Source: Spirochaetales bacterium (GTDB taxonomy: Bacteria; Spirochaetota; Spirochaetia; SZUA-6; JAFGRV01). From it: a DNA stretch of 64,000 nucleotides. The translations under genes were made by a program, and so were the position numbers. Every line of letters starts with the position of its first letter. Position 1 is the first letter of the stretch. Of the stretch, positions 39,686 through 48,514 are shown piece after piece. Under the pieces are notes generated by a model, which ran no database searches, was not told the DNA's origin, and saw nothing but the letters and a program-made list of their open reading frames with translations. The stretch lies in assembly GCA_016930085.1 (NCBI GenBank), contig JAFGHO010000085.1, forward strand, positions 1 to 64,000, written 5' to 3'.

Positions 39686-39931
39686 ATGGGAACAGGAACT
39701 GTTTTCAGATTATTAAACGATATATTTAAATTCAAACAATTAGACGGAGAGTTTGCGGAAACAAAGAAGAGGATCATCCGTATCCGGCTGAGTCTCGCAA
39801 CGGGTCTTTCAGTTAAAAAATTCACCCCGACGTCGCCGGACACCTCGGATGAACTGAACAAAATCGTCGCCGCTTTGAAAAAACCGGAATTCGGTTGCGC
39901 CGATTTTCCGTTTGACACATATAACGTCTGA
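39686..39931 (+). CDS. small conserved-operon protein, unknown
   Basis: The protein has 81 residues, seven bases after AAGGAG. The overlapping ATG at 39681 gives only a dozen codons. The sequence is basic early (FAETKKRIIRIRLSLATG) and then acidic/neutral with no motif. It directly follows the FIST gene in the same strand, so it likely belongs to that module. No family is recognised. Confidence 0.65.
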   Translation: MGTGTVFRLLNDIFKFKQLDGEFAETKKRIIRIRLSLATGLSVKKFTPTSPDTSDELNKIVAALKKPEFGCADFPFDTYNV

Positions 39932-40046
39932 CTCTTGCCGTTTTATAACAGGCGGGACATGCAGGTGCCGCGGGTTCCACGATACCGTCTGCGTCTGCGG
40001 ATGCGTAGTCGGAACTGCCGCTTTATTCTAACAGAGGTTTATCGAT

Positions 40047-40073
40047 AAAAAAAGCCGGCGTATCAACCGGCTT
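40047..40073 (-). terminator. hairpin with T-run on minus strand
   Basis: AAGCCGG at 40052-40058 pairs with CCGGCTT at 40067-40073, and seven T follow on the minus strand. It may stop leftward transcripts from the HD gene, as the only minus-strand gene nearby. A role for the plus strand is not supported. Confidence 0.5.
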
Positions 40074-40203
40074 GGAGATAATCTGACAGAAGAGACTTAT
40101 CAAGTTTCTCTTACTCAGATCTCACCATTACTGAATTTTCTCTTCAGCCAATGAAAATATAAATTATTCAGGTTGTTTTGTCAAGTTTTTTTTTCAGGAT
40201 TTA

Positions 40204-40231
40204 TTGACAACCCGGAAAGGCGGCATATAAT
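40204..40231 (+). promoter_or_regulatory. near-consensus sigma-70 promoter for dodecin
   Basis: TTGACA at 40204-40209 and TATAAT at 40226-40231 are separated by 16 bases. The dodecin ATG is 31 bases downstream behind AAGGAGG. The rest of the 39932-40262 gap has only the hairpin at 40047-40073. Confidence 0.85.
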
Positions 40232-40262
40232 TCATTGTAAATTGAAACAAAAGGAGGATGAT

Positions 40263-40469
40263 ATGCCGACTATCGTGAAGGTGATCGAAGTTGTTTCCGA
40301 ATCGGCGAAAAGCTGGGAGGACGCGGCGCAAAATGCCGTCATCGACGCATCGAAAACAGTGAAAAACATTACCGGCGTCGATGTTATCGGGTTCAAAGGA
40401 GAAGTCAAAAACAACAGGATCGTAAAATTCAAAGCCCACTGCAAGATAGCCTTTATCGTGGAACCGTAA
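40263..40469 (+). CDS. dodecin (flavin-binding)
   Basis: The protein has 68 residues. The dodecin pattern is unmistakable: KVIEVVSESAKSWEDAAQNAV, an ASKTVKNITGVDVIGFKGEV strand-turn-strand, and a closing KAHCKIAFIVEP. Dodecins form hollow dodecamers that store FMN or riboflavin. It is a single-gene unit behind an excellent sigma-70 promoter. Confidence 0.93.
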   Translation: MPTIVKVIEVVSESAKSWEDAAQNAVIDASKTVKNITGVDVIGFKGEVKNNRIVKFKAHCKIAFIVEP

Positions 40470-40530
40470 CATACACGGGACGGCCGGGGCGTCCTTCAGG
40501 GTTCCGGAAGCAAGGAGAAAAGCGGTCCCG

Positions 40531-41115
40531 TCATATACGGGGACGCAGGTGATCGGAAATCCGGCAAATTTCATCGAAGAGACGCGAGACCTCTTCTATC
40601 CCGTAATCTTCGAAGTTCGCCGGATTCATCCAGAACTCTTCCAGATTTCCCCTCTTTTCTTTCTCATAGGCGAGTACTTTCAGCATCATCTGCGCCTTAT
40701 CGAGACCTGAAACAAGCCTCGCTTCAGGAGAGGATTTTTCATCGAGTTCCTTCATGAGTTCGGTGTAACCCGGAGTGAGGTCACTGAAGAGATTATCCAT
40801 GATGTTTCGTTCAGCGCGCAGCTTCTCTTTTTTAAAATAAAGATCGGTGACGGGCATCGGGATATCCATTAAAACGGCTTCAGGAATGTCATGGACTAAA
40901 GCCATTTCGATCGCTTTTCCCTTTTCAAAGCGGTCCGGATACCGTTCCGTAAAAAGCATAACCAGGAGGGCGAGAAAATGGCTGTGGGCGGCAACGGACT
41001 CGGGATCGGAGACTCCCCGAAGCAGAAATCCCGCCCGCGGCACCCGTTCGAGCGGATGAATACTGCCGAAAAACCGTATAATATGTCGTTCAAAACTCCC
41101 CGGAGCCTTTGCCAT
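40531..41115 (-). CDS. HD-domain hydrolase (YfbR-like)
   Basis: The ATG at 41115 gives 194 residues; a TTG five codons upstream is possible. The HD motif appears as SVAAHSHFL, then MALVHDIPEAVLMD and a final Asp in GLDKAQMML. It resembles 5'-deoxyribonucleotidases of the YfbR family, which cut dNMPs using divalent metals, but the substrate is not proved. The ribosome site is weak. Confidence 0.8.
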   Translation of the reverse strand: MAKAPGSFERHIIRFFGSIHPLERVPRAGFLLRGVSDPESVAAHSHFLALLVMLFTERYPDRFEKGKAIEMALVHDIPEAVLMDIPMPVTDLYFKKEKLRAERNIMDNLFSDLTPGYTELMKELDEKSSPEARLVSGLDKAQMMLKVLAYEKEKRGNLEEFWMNPANFEDYGIEEVSRLFDEICRISDHLRPRI

Positions 41116-41171
41116 ATATATACCCAGCAAATCCTTTCAGTACGGCTTTTTTCAGGCGGGCGGGCACGTTG

Positions 41172-41426
41172 TCAGCCGTTTTTTATTTTCATGCCCAGCA
41201 CGATACAGGCGAGGGTCACCGTTACCGAATTCGAGACAATGATCGGAATGTCATTAATAAAGAGACCGTAAATCAGCCAGACAAAAACACCAAAAGTGAA
41301 AACGGCGTACATGACAAGGGAGATGCCTTTTGTGTCCCTTGTCTTTAATGTCTTTATTACCTGCGGAACAAAAGACGCGGTCGTACAGGTCGCCGCGACA
41401 AAACCGAGAATCTGTATCCATTTCAT
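41172..41426 (-). CDS. SemiSWEET-family transporter
   Basis: The start at 41426 gives 84 residues. It has three transmembrane helices: residues 5-25 with the PQ motif SFVPQVIK, 35-55 (VMYAVFTFGVFVWLIYGLF) and 62-82 (SNSVTVTLACIVLGM). SemiSWEETs are dimers that move sugars along a gradient. The upstream in-frame extension is AT-poor and lacks features, so I use the internal start. Confidence 0.88.
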   Translation of the reverse strand: MKWIQILGFVAATCTTASFVPQVIKTLKTRDTKGISLVMYAVFTFGVFVWLIYGLFINDIPIIVSNSVTVTLACIVLGMKIKNG

Positions 41427-41628
41427 CGAACGGTATCTTACCTGAAAATCCCGATCGTGGGAAGCTGTATTCATCCGATTTGCCGGAAAATCCTGTTCAC
41501 GGGCTCGATACGCTAGTGGAATACCTGAGAAGCCCATCGTGATTCACGGAAACAACTTTTAAGAAAATGGATGATTGACCCGGCCGGTATGAATTGAGTA
41601 TTTTTTTTACCGTAACCGGAGGTAATCG

Positions 41629-41958
41629 ATGATGAATGAAAGGAGAGTGTCGCCCCGTGCGGAACTGACTGTTATCGTGAACCAATCGATCAACGCCCGC
41701 GCGCCAATTAAAAATATCAGCGACAACGGTATCTGCCTTCTTGCCGAAACCGAATTCAACCGGGGAGATATTCTTTCCATCGTATTCAATCTTCCCGTTA
41801 GAAAGGAAATCAGGGCATACACCAAGGTCATATGGAGCAGGAAAGTCGAATCATCTCTCTATGAAAACGGACTTCAATTCTGGTATATCGACGAAGAAGA
41901 CAGGCAGTTTATCTCACACCTTGTTCATGAACACATGAAATGTCCTCCCGGAAGCTGA
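41629..41958 (+). CDS. PilZ-domain protein
   Basis: The protein has 109 residues and a GGAGG-site start at 41629 or 41632. The c-di-GMP binding pattern RRVSPRAEL is followed by IKNISDNGICL, close to the PilZ consensus RxxxR and D/NxSxxG. It may link c-di-GMP to motility or surface functions. It is monocistronic and ends in a strong terminator. Confidence 0.88.
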   Translation: MMNERRVSPRAELTVIVNQSINARAPIKNISDNGICLLAETEFNRGDILSIVFNLPVRKEIRAYTKVIWSRKVESSLYENGLQFWYIDEEDRQFISHLVHEHMKCPPGS

Positions 41959-41990
41959 CGATCGGTATAAACCGCCTGAAAAATGTAAAA

Positions 41991-42017
41991 AGCCGCCTCG
42001 AAAAAAGGCGGCTTTTT
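41991..42017. terminator. bidirectional terminator
   Basis: AGCCGCCT at 41991-41998 pairs with AGGCGGCT at 42006-42013, followed by five T on the plus strand and A-rich sequence on the other side that gives T on the minus strand. It separates the PilZ gene from the convergent lipoprotein. Confidence 0.9.
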
Positions 42018-42103
42018 GCGAACGATGACGGAGGAAATACATCCATCGTACCGGACAATAACCGGCGTTTAGAACCGAAACCACGGGAGAAGGATTTCCA
42101 GCG

Positions 42104-43594
42104 TCATTCGACCCATATGCCGAGGCAGATGTCCGAACTCAACCGGTTTGTTTCCGCCGTGGCCATCCTGAAAGTCGCTCCGTCATCCTCCGATATACCG
42201 ATACCGCCTCCCCATGTCGCGGCATACAGCGTATTATACCGATACGTGATATCACGAATGCAGGACTCTATGAGTCCATCCGCCGCTACCGGCGTAAATG
42301 TCCACCCCCCGTCTTCGGATAGACTTACCCCGCCGGTGGTGGCGGCGAATACCTTTTTCCCGTACGCGCATATCGAATAACAATTGACGCTGCCCAGGCC
42401 GTCCGTGACTGCCGTAAAGGATTGTCCTGCGTCATCCGATATACCGATCCCACCCCCCCATGTCGCCGCAAAAATTCTACCCTCGTGAATATAAACGTCG
42501 CGGCAATCGGTGGACTCAAGTCCCTTTGTCACGTTTATGAAGGTATCGCCGCCGTCGGTGGAAATGCTCACTCCCATTAACGTGGCCACATATATCGTTC
42601 TCCCGTCGGCATAAATACCCCTGCATTTATCGTGGCCCAGACCGTTATTCGTTGTCCTGAATTTGAAATTTTGCAGCCCCTGATACAAAATACCGATACC
42701 GCCGTCGGTCGCGATATATACGGTCCGGTCTCTCACAAACACATTATTGCACTGATTGGTTGCATCCGAATAGTTCTTTTTTAAAATACCCGTTTCCTCG
42801 ACATTTTCGAGTATCGCGATGCCCATTTCCGTGGCGACATAGAAAACGCCATTCTCCCCGAAAACACTTTTGCAGGTAAGCTCCGGGATATCGGCCTTTC
42901 GGAAGCTGTAGCCGTCATCGAACGAATAATCGAATCCGTACCGCGTCGCGACATAAACAAAGGGATTGACGACAATTTCCAGACTCGCGCACGGGGATAC
43001 ATTACCGGCTTTGTCCTTTGACCTGACGGAGAACGAGTGAGTGCCTTTGGAGAGACCGGAGGAAGGAGTGAATGAAGCGGATAACGTGACGACCCACTCC
43101 CCGCCGTCAAGACAATACTCATACACGTCCGCATCGTCGCATGCCGTCCACGTCCATGTCGGCGTGAAATCATTCGTCGGACTCTTTCCCGAAACATATG
43201 GTGTCAACGGGGGGGTCCCGTCGATTGAAAAGCAAACGGTCGTACTCGCCGACTTCCCGTTCTTTTCCGTGGAAACGGTGAGGGTGTAAGATCCGTCCTC
43301 ACCGATGACGGTCCCGCTTTGAAAAGCGGCCGGCCTGCCGTTCTCCTTTTGGAGGACGCCCGAATAAACCTCCCCTTCAGGGGCTTTGAATTCCGGTCGA
43401 CAGGAGATGTAGAGACCGCCGTCTTCCACACCGCTTATTTCAGGCGGAACGGGCGGACCTGATTCATCCACCGGATCGTCTTTTACCGAATGTGTTTCCG
43501 CATCGGGAAGCGAACAACCGGAAAGAAACAGAAATATAACCGTGATAATAGTAACCATGAGTGGGCATACAATGCATATTTTTTTATTTTTCAT
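42104..43594 (-). CDS. propeller-type lipoprotein with Ig-like domain
   Basis: The protein has 496 residues. A lipoprotein signal ends in LSGC (Cys27). Residues 50-210 are Ig-like strands, with WTWTACDDADVYEYCLDGG and KDKAGNVSPCASL. From residue 213 there are about six units of 40-45 residues, with the recurrent core YVATxxGxxISTDGG or FAATWGGGIGISDDAG, typical of Sortilin/YCF48-like or two-component-type propellers. It is an outer, surface-exposed binding protein by inference. Confidence 0.85.
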   Translation of the reverse strand: MKNKKICIVCPLMVTIITVIFLFLSGCSLPDAETHSVKDDPVDESGPPVPPEISGVEDGGLYISCRPEFKAPEGEVYSGVLQKENGRPAAFQSGTVIGEDGSYTLTVSTEKNGKSASTTVCFSIDGTPPLTPYVSGKSPTNDFTPTWTWTACDDADVYEYCLDGGEWVVTLSASFTPSSGLSKGTHSFSVRSKDKAGNVSPCASLEIVVNPFVYVATRYGFDYSFDDGYSFRKADIPELTCKSVFGENGVFYVATEMGIAILENVEETGILKKNYSDATNQCNNVFVRDRTVYIATDGGIGILYQGLQNFKFRTTNNGLGHDKCRGIYADGRTIYVATLMGVSISTDGGDTFINVTKGLESTDCRDVYIHEGRIFAATWGGGIGISDDAGQSFTAVTDGLGSVNCYSICAYGKKVFAATTGGVSLSEDGGWTFTPVAADGLIESCIRDITYRYNTLYAATWGGGIGISEDDGATFRMATAETNRLSSDICLGIWVE

Positions 43595-43776
43595 ATTTTA
43601 ACTCTTTACTTTTATATTACTTTTTTTATAAACCGTAATATCCGCCATGTCAATCATTTTTTTTAAAAGCGGTAATTTTTTTATATCTCCTCCGATTTTC
43701 CTCAAATACCCCGAATCCGCTTGATATCATCGCTATAACGGGCTACACTCTCAAGTAATCGATAAACTATGTAAGT

Positions 43777-45198
43777 ATGAAAAAACCGGACATTCTCTTT
43801 ATTAATCCGAATCTCCTCGATCCTCCCGTCGCGCCGCTCGGCATCGAAATGACGGGTTCGTATCTTCGTTCACGGGGCATGACGGTGGAATTGCTCGACC
43901 TCAACAAACGGAATCACGATATGCCGGAAATCCCGATCAAGGCCTGTTTCTCCCAAATCGATCCGCTTCTCGTGGGTATAAGTATTCGAAATCTCGACGA
44001 CTCATCGTATCCTTCGATGAAGTTCACCCTGAAGGAGACAAAAAATATCGTTGAAATCGTGAAAAAATACACCTCACGACCCTGCGTTCTAGGGGGAGTC
44101 GGCTTTTCACTCATGCCGGAAGCCGTTTTAAAGGCGTGCGGCGCCTCTTACGGCATTACCGGTGACGGGGAGGAACCCCTTTTCCGCCTTCTCACCGCAA
44201 TCAAAAATGGCATACTCTATCCTCAAGGAAATTTATTTCCTGCAATACCCGGCCTGTCTTTTGTAAAAGACGGTTCTATACATACGGTCCCTCCCGATTT
44301 CGGACGGATACCGTCATACACGTCCCGCGGACTGATCGACAACACATGGTATTTCACCCGCGGCGGCCAGATCGGAATCGAAACAAAACGCGGATGTGAC
44401 GGTTCATGCATCTATTGCGCTGATCCGGTCGCGAAAGGGAGAAAAATCAGGCTCAGGCCGCCCGGGGATATCGTTGCCGAAATAGCCGGCCTGGCCGATG
44501 ATGGAATTACATGTTTTCACACCTGTGATTGCGAGTTCAACAGGCCGCCGGAACATGCGGCAGCGATATGCGATGCGTTGATCCGTTCGGGTTTGAGCGG
44601 GCAAATCGGTCTGTATGCATACTGTTCCCCTTCGCCTTTTCCCGCCGGGCTGTATGATAAAATGGCCGCGGCGGGTTTCAAGGGAATCAACTTCGGCGTC
44701 GACCACATGAATGACGGAATTCTGGAAAAGCTGGGACGGGATCACACCGCCCGGGATGTTCTCGATGTGACGGACGCACTGAAGCAAAGGGGGATGAGGA
44801 TCATGTACGATCTCCTCCTGTGCAGCCCCTTCGAAACGGAATCGACCCTCACCGAGGCGATTGAAAAGACGCGCGCGGCAGGGGCGGATTGTATCGGGAT
44901 CGGTATGGGGGTCCGTCTTTATCCCGGTACACCGCTGTACCGGTCCCTGAAGCGGGAGGACTCGGAATACCTGGACGGTGAGCGGGAAGAGCCCCCCCTG
45001 CGGCCGCTTTTCTATGTGCGGCCGAAAAAAGAAACGGCGATTCCCCTCCTCTGCTCCCTTATCGGAAGCGACAGGCGCTTTTTCTTTCAGCCCCTGGGAG
45101 AAAAACACAATTACAATTATGCGGATAACAACCGCCTCCTCGAAGCGATCGAAAAGGGGGCGAGGGGCGCGTATTGGGATATACTCTCCTCATTATAG
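43777..45198 (+). CDS. B12-binding radical SAM protein
   Basis: The protein has 473 residues. Residues 1-150 are a cobalamin-binding-like Rossmann fold (PVAPLGIEMTGSYLRSRG, CVLGGVGFSLMPEAVL). Residues of about 190-420 are a radical SAM core with the cluster motif CDGSCIYC, and a late MGVRLYPGTPLYRSL segment. It lacks an obvious DXHXXG, so B12 binding is not proved. Such proteins do methylations or ring changes in secondary products. No biosynthetic partners are adjacent. Confidence 0.85.
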   Translation: MKKPDILFINPNLLDPPVAPLGIEMTGSYLRSRGMTVELLDLNKRNHDMPEIPIKACFSQIDPLLVGISIRNLDDSSYPSMKFTLKETKNIVEIVKKYTSRPCVLGGVGFSLMPEAVLKACGASYGITGDGEEPLFRLLTAIKNGILYPQGNLFPAIPGLSFVKDGSIHTVPPDFGRIPSYTSRGLIDNTWYFTRGGQIGIETKRGCDGSCIYCADPVAKGRKIRLRPPGDIVAEIAGLADDGITCFHTCDCEFNRPPEHAAAICDALIRSGLSGQIGLYAYCSPSPFPAGLYDKMAAAGFKGINFGVDHMNDGILEKLGRDHTARDVLDVTDALKQRGMRIMYDLLLCSPFETESTLTEAIEKTRAAGADCIGIGMGVRLYPGTPLYRSLKREDSEYLDGEREEPPLRPLFYVRPKKETAIPLLCSLIGSDRRFFFQPLGEKHNYNYADNNRLLEAIEKGARGAYWDILSSL

Positions 45199-45251
45199 GA
45201 CGGAGACCGGGCGGAACCCTACCGTTCACATTGGGGACTTGAGGTTGTCCG

Positions 45252-46172
45252 CTATTTCAATTCAGCGATATTGATGCCGCTTTCAAAATAGCGTTTCCCG
45301 ACAATGAAAAAAATCACTGTCGGAAGCAGGGCGACGACAACGGCCGCGAGCTGGACCGTATATTTGACATCGGTCGGGGATTCGAAATAGAGGAGTCCCA
45401 CCGGGAGGGTATACAGCTTGTTGTCGGAAAGGTAAATAAGCGGACCCAGGAGGTCTTTCCAACTGTAGAGAAACTGAAAAAGCCCGGACACGATGAGGGC
45501 GGGCATACTCTGCGGCAGGATTATCTTCGTGAATGTTTTGAACGAATTGCAGCCGTCCATCATTGCCGCCTCTTCCATTTCTTTCGGGATCGAAAGCATG
45601 AACTGCCGGATCAAAAAGATGTGCCACGCGGAGCCGAACATGCAGGGGACAATAAGGGGAAGGAAACTGTTTGTCCACTTTATGGTTCTGAAAAAGAGAA
45701 ACAGCGGAATATTGGTTACCTGCGCGGGAAGCATCATCGTGCCGAGGACGATAAGAAAGAGGATGTCACGACCGGGAAATTTGAAGCGGGCAAATCCGTA
45801 GGCGATCGTCGCCGAACTGAAAACGACAAGGATCGTCTGGATGCCGCCTAAAGCAATGCTGTTGAAAATATAGCGCAGCAGGTCGACCTGGGTAAAGGCC
45901 TCGATGTAATTTTCCCAGTGAAGGGGCCGGGGGAACCAGACCTTGACGAAATCCGTGGAATAATACTGCGCCATATCCTTGAGGGAGGTGACGGCGAGGT
46001 AGATAAAGGGAATTACGAGGATGACCGCGATGACAAACATAAAGAAAAAACCGAAGATACCGACGAGCAGATTTTTTCGTTTAAAAAGAGATGAGCCCGC
46101 GTTCGTCATTTTTCGGAATAACTCCGCCGGCTTTTTTATAACAGGTATTATTTTTTCAATTAAAGTATACAT
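45252..46172 (-). CDS. sugar ABC transporter permease (MalG-like)
   Basis: The protein has 306 residues and six predicted helices. The permease coupling loop EEAAMMDGCNSFKTFTKIILPQSMPALIV fits the EAA motif. It is the third gene of an importer operon and has a three-base gap to the upstream permease. The substrate is presumably an oligosaccharide, by context with GH130 and GH3 genes. Confidence 0.93.
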   Translation of the reverse strand: MYTLIEKIIPVIKKPAELFRKMTNAGSSLFKRKNLLVGIFGFFFMFVIAVILVIPFIYLAVTSLKDMAQYYSTDFVKVWFPRPLHWENYIEAFTQVDLLRYIFNSIALGGIQTILVVFSSATIAYGFARFKFPGRDILFLIVLGTMMLPAQVTNIPLFLFFRTIKWTNSFLPLIVPCMFGSAWHIFLIRQFMLSIPKEMEEAAMMDGCNSFKTFTKIILPQSMPALIVSGLFQFLYSWKDLLGPLIYLSDNKLYTLPVGLLYFESPTDVKYTVQLAAVVVALLPTVIFFIVGKRYFESGINIAELK

Positions 46173-46175
46173 CCG

Positions 46176-47102
46176 TCAATATCCCATATACAGTTTTTTC
46201 GACTTTCTCATAAAAGTCACGATAATAAAGGTAAGAATGAAACCGAGAGTGAAGATCACCCACCCGATCGAGCATGCCGTCCCCATTTTCCAGTACCGGA
46301 ATCCCTGGATATAGAGGTAGTAGACAAGGGTCGCGAGGCAATTCTGTTTACCCATCAATCCGGTTACATTTCCTCCCATAACGGAGAGGGCCGCCGCGAT
46401 ATCGAATACCTGAAGCCCGCTGATGAGCCCCATGATGATCTGGAAAAAAATGACCGGTGTCAGGAGCGGAAGGGTAATGGAGAAAAGTTTCCGCCACCAC
46501 CCCGCACCGTCTATTTCCGCCGCCTCATAGAGTGAAGGCGGATGGCCCGAAATGGCCGCGAGAAAAATAACCGCACAGGCGCCGACGAACCAGAGGTTGG
46601 TGAAAATGAGGACCCAGATCGCGACATTGGCGTCCTCGAGCCAGTAGACCTGCTTGATGCCGAAAAACCCGATCACCTGGTTGATGAGTCCGAAATCCTC
46701 GCTCCCGAACACGGGCCGCATCATCAGTCCGAACGCGACCGGAAGGACCAGGTTGGGAAGAAAAAAGACGACCTTGAATATACCGCGCCCCGGTATTTTT
46801 TCATAAAGCAATGTCGCGAGAAAAAAGGCGAGAATAATCCCGAGGCCGTTGCTGATAAACATATACATGATTGTGTTCGTGATCGCTTTCCGGAACACCC
46901 TGTCTTTCCCGAACAGGTCGATATAATTCTTGAAGCCGATAATTTCAGGACTCTGAAGGATATCCCATTTCGTAAAACTGATAAAAAGCGAATAGAAAAT
47001 GGGAAAAAGCTGGAAAAAGAGAAATCCGATAATCCACGGAATGATATAGATGAATCCGCCGAGTTCTCTTCGCTTGATTGCGGAAAGTCTGTTCGCCATC
47101 AT
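46176..47102 (-). CDS. sugar ABC transporter permease (MalF-like)
   Basis: The protein has 308 residues and six helices. Its EAA loop is EAAEIDGAGWWRKLFSITLPLLTPVIF. It sits 14 bases after the binding-protein gene. An ATPase for this importer is not seen, and a shared MsiK-like ATPase elsewhere is the usual explanation in this family. Confidence 0.93.
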   Translation of the reverse strand: MMANRLSAIKRRELGGFIYIIPWIIGFLFFQLFPIFYSLFISFTKWDILQSPEIIGFKNYIDLFGKDRVFRKAITNTIMYMFISNGLGIILAFFLATLLYEKIPGRGIFKVVFFLPNLVLPVAFGLMMRPVFGSEDFGLINQVIGFFGIKQVYWLEDANVAIWVLIFTNLWFVGACAVIFLAAISGHPPSLYEAAEIDGAGWWRKLFSITLPLLTPVIFFQIIMGLISGLQVFDIAAALSVMGGNVTGLMGKQNCLATLVYYLYIQGFRYWKMGTACSIGWVIFTLGFILTFIIVTFMRKSKKLYMGY

Positions 47103-47116
47103 GCGTTCTGCCGCCG

Positions 47117-48403
47117 TTACATCGAAGAATAGACATCCTCGATCAGCGCGTTGCCTTCTTCTTCGATCATCGCGGCGGCTTCTTCCGCGGTGATGCGCCC
47201 CTGGAGAAACTGCGTTATCAGATCGTCGAGCATTGTCGCCATTTCATCCGAGGGCAGCATGGGGCCGGTAATCACATAGGGAAGGTCGCTGAAGAATGCG
47301 GCCATGACTTCCGGCGGTCTGTCGCCGCCTGTTTTCGCCTTTTCGAGGGCATTTTTATTCGCGGGAAGGTCTCCCGTTTTTGTAAACTCGATCTGGCCCT
47401 CGGCGCTTGTCATCCATTCGATAAATGTCCAGGCCGCATCGGTATTTTTCGAATCCCTGTAGATCGCGAGTGAATTGATATACCCCCTGGTGGCACGCGC
47501 GACACCCATCGGCAGGGGGGCGGTTCCGTAATTGATCCGGGCGTCCTCGACGGGCCCCAGCCCCCACGGACCGGCGTGCATGATCGCCACTTTACCGGTG
47601 ACGATCGCCGAATCCGGGGTCCCCCACGGTCCCGACCATTCGCCGGTATGGGGGGGAAGAATCTGTTCGTCGATAAGCCTTCTCATCAGTTTCAATCCCG
47701 CTATTCCCTCGGGGGAATTAATGAGCATTTTCGTGGGTTTTATATTATTGTCCATAAGCCGGCCGCCCATCTGATATATCATGGCTTCATACATTTCCTG
47801 TTTATGAAAATGCGCGGCGTACTGAACGACTTCTTCGCCCTCGATTTTCGTCAGCTTTTTCGTCCGTTTGATAAACTCGTCCCACGTAACGGGTATTGTA
47901 TTGTCGAAATACGGTACCCCCGCTTCGTCAAAAAGATCCTTGTTATAGATCATCGCCCTGACACCGGAACCGACCGGAATGGCGTAAATTTTCTCTTTGA
48001 AAACAACGGCTTCCTGCGCGCCCGGCTGCATTTCCGCAAGGCGTTCGCGTGCGCCCGGGATATCGTCCAGAGTCTTGAATGCGCCCTTTGTAATATACGG
48101 AGACGCCTGGATCTGAGAAAGAGAGATAACATCTGCGGCATCACCGCTTAAAATCGATGTTTTCAGTTTTTCCCAGTAAGCCCCCCACGGAAGAAACTCT
48201 GCCCTGACATAAATTTCGGGATGCTGTGCCATGAATAAATCAACGAGTTTCTGGAAATCCTCCGCTTCCCGGGTACCTGCCCAGCGTGTATAGGTAATGA
48301 CTGTTTTGCCTTTCGGTCCGGTTTCCTGGCCCCCGGTGGCAAATGTTATCATGGATGATACGAAAATAAAAAGCAATGTTAAAAGACAAATCTTTTTTAT
48401 CAT
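47117..48403 (-). CDS. extracellular sugar-binding protein, family 1
   Basis: The protein has 428 residues with a signal peptide ending in ATGGQE. The family-1 solute-binding pattern shows VITYTRWAGTREAEDFQKLVDLF, GDAADVISLSQ, LYNKDLFDEAGVPY-like MIYNKDLFDEAGVPY, and W..FIKRTKKLTK. It binds sugars outside the inner membrane and hands them to the MalF/MalG pair. The leader upstream has a LacI-type palindrome. Confidence 0.93.
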   Translation of the reverse strand: MIKKICLLTLLFIFVSSMITFATGGQETGPKGKTVITYTRWAGTREAEDFQKLVDLFMAQHPEIYVRAEFLPWGAYWEKLKTSILSGDAADVISLSQIQASPYITKGAFKTLDDIPGARERLAEMQPGAQEAVVFKEKIYAIPVGSGVRAMIYNKDLFDEAGVPYFDNTIPVTWDEFIKRTKKLTKIEGEEVVQYAAHFHKQEMYEAMIYQMGGRLMDNNIKPTKMLINSPEGIAGLKLMRRLIDEQILPPHTGEWSGPWGTPDSAIVTGKVAIMHAGPWGLGPVEDARINYGTAPLPMGVARATRGYINSLAIYRDSKNTDAAWTFIEWMTSAEGQIEFTKTGDLPANKNALEKAKTGGDRPPEVMAAFFSDLPYVITGPMLPSDEMATMLDDLITQFLQGRITAEEAAAMIEEEGNALIEDVYSSM

Positions 48404-48445
48404 GAAAACCCTCCTTTTTTAATCGTGGTCGCGAAAAAAGATTTC

Positions 48446-48459
48446 CTAAACCGTTTTAG
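48446..48459. promoter_or_regulatory. LacI/GalR-type operator-like palindrome
   Basis: CTAAACCGTTTTAG is symmetric except at the two positions next to the central CG, like operators of LacI-family repressors. It is 43 bases upstream of the binding-protein start. No LacI gene lies in the window. Confidence 0.5.
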
Positions 48460-48514
48460 TAATTCCTACCATACTTGTATGTCACTGTCAAGCCCGGAAA
48501 GGAAGATTTATTTC

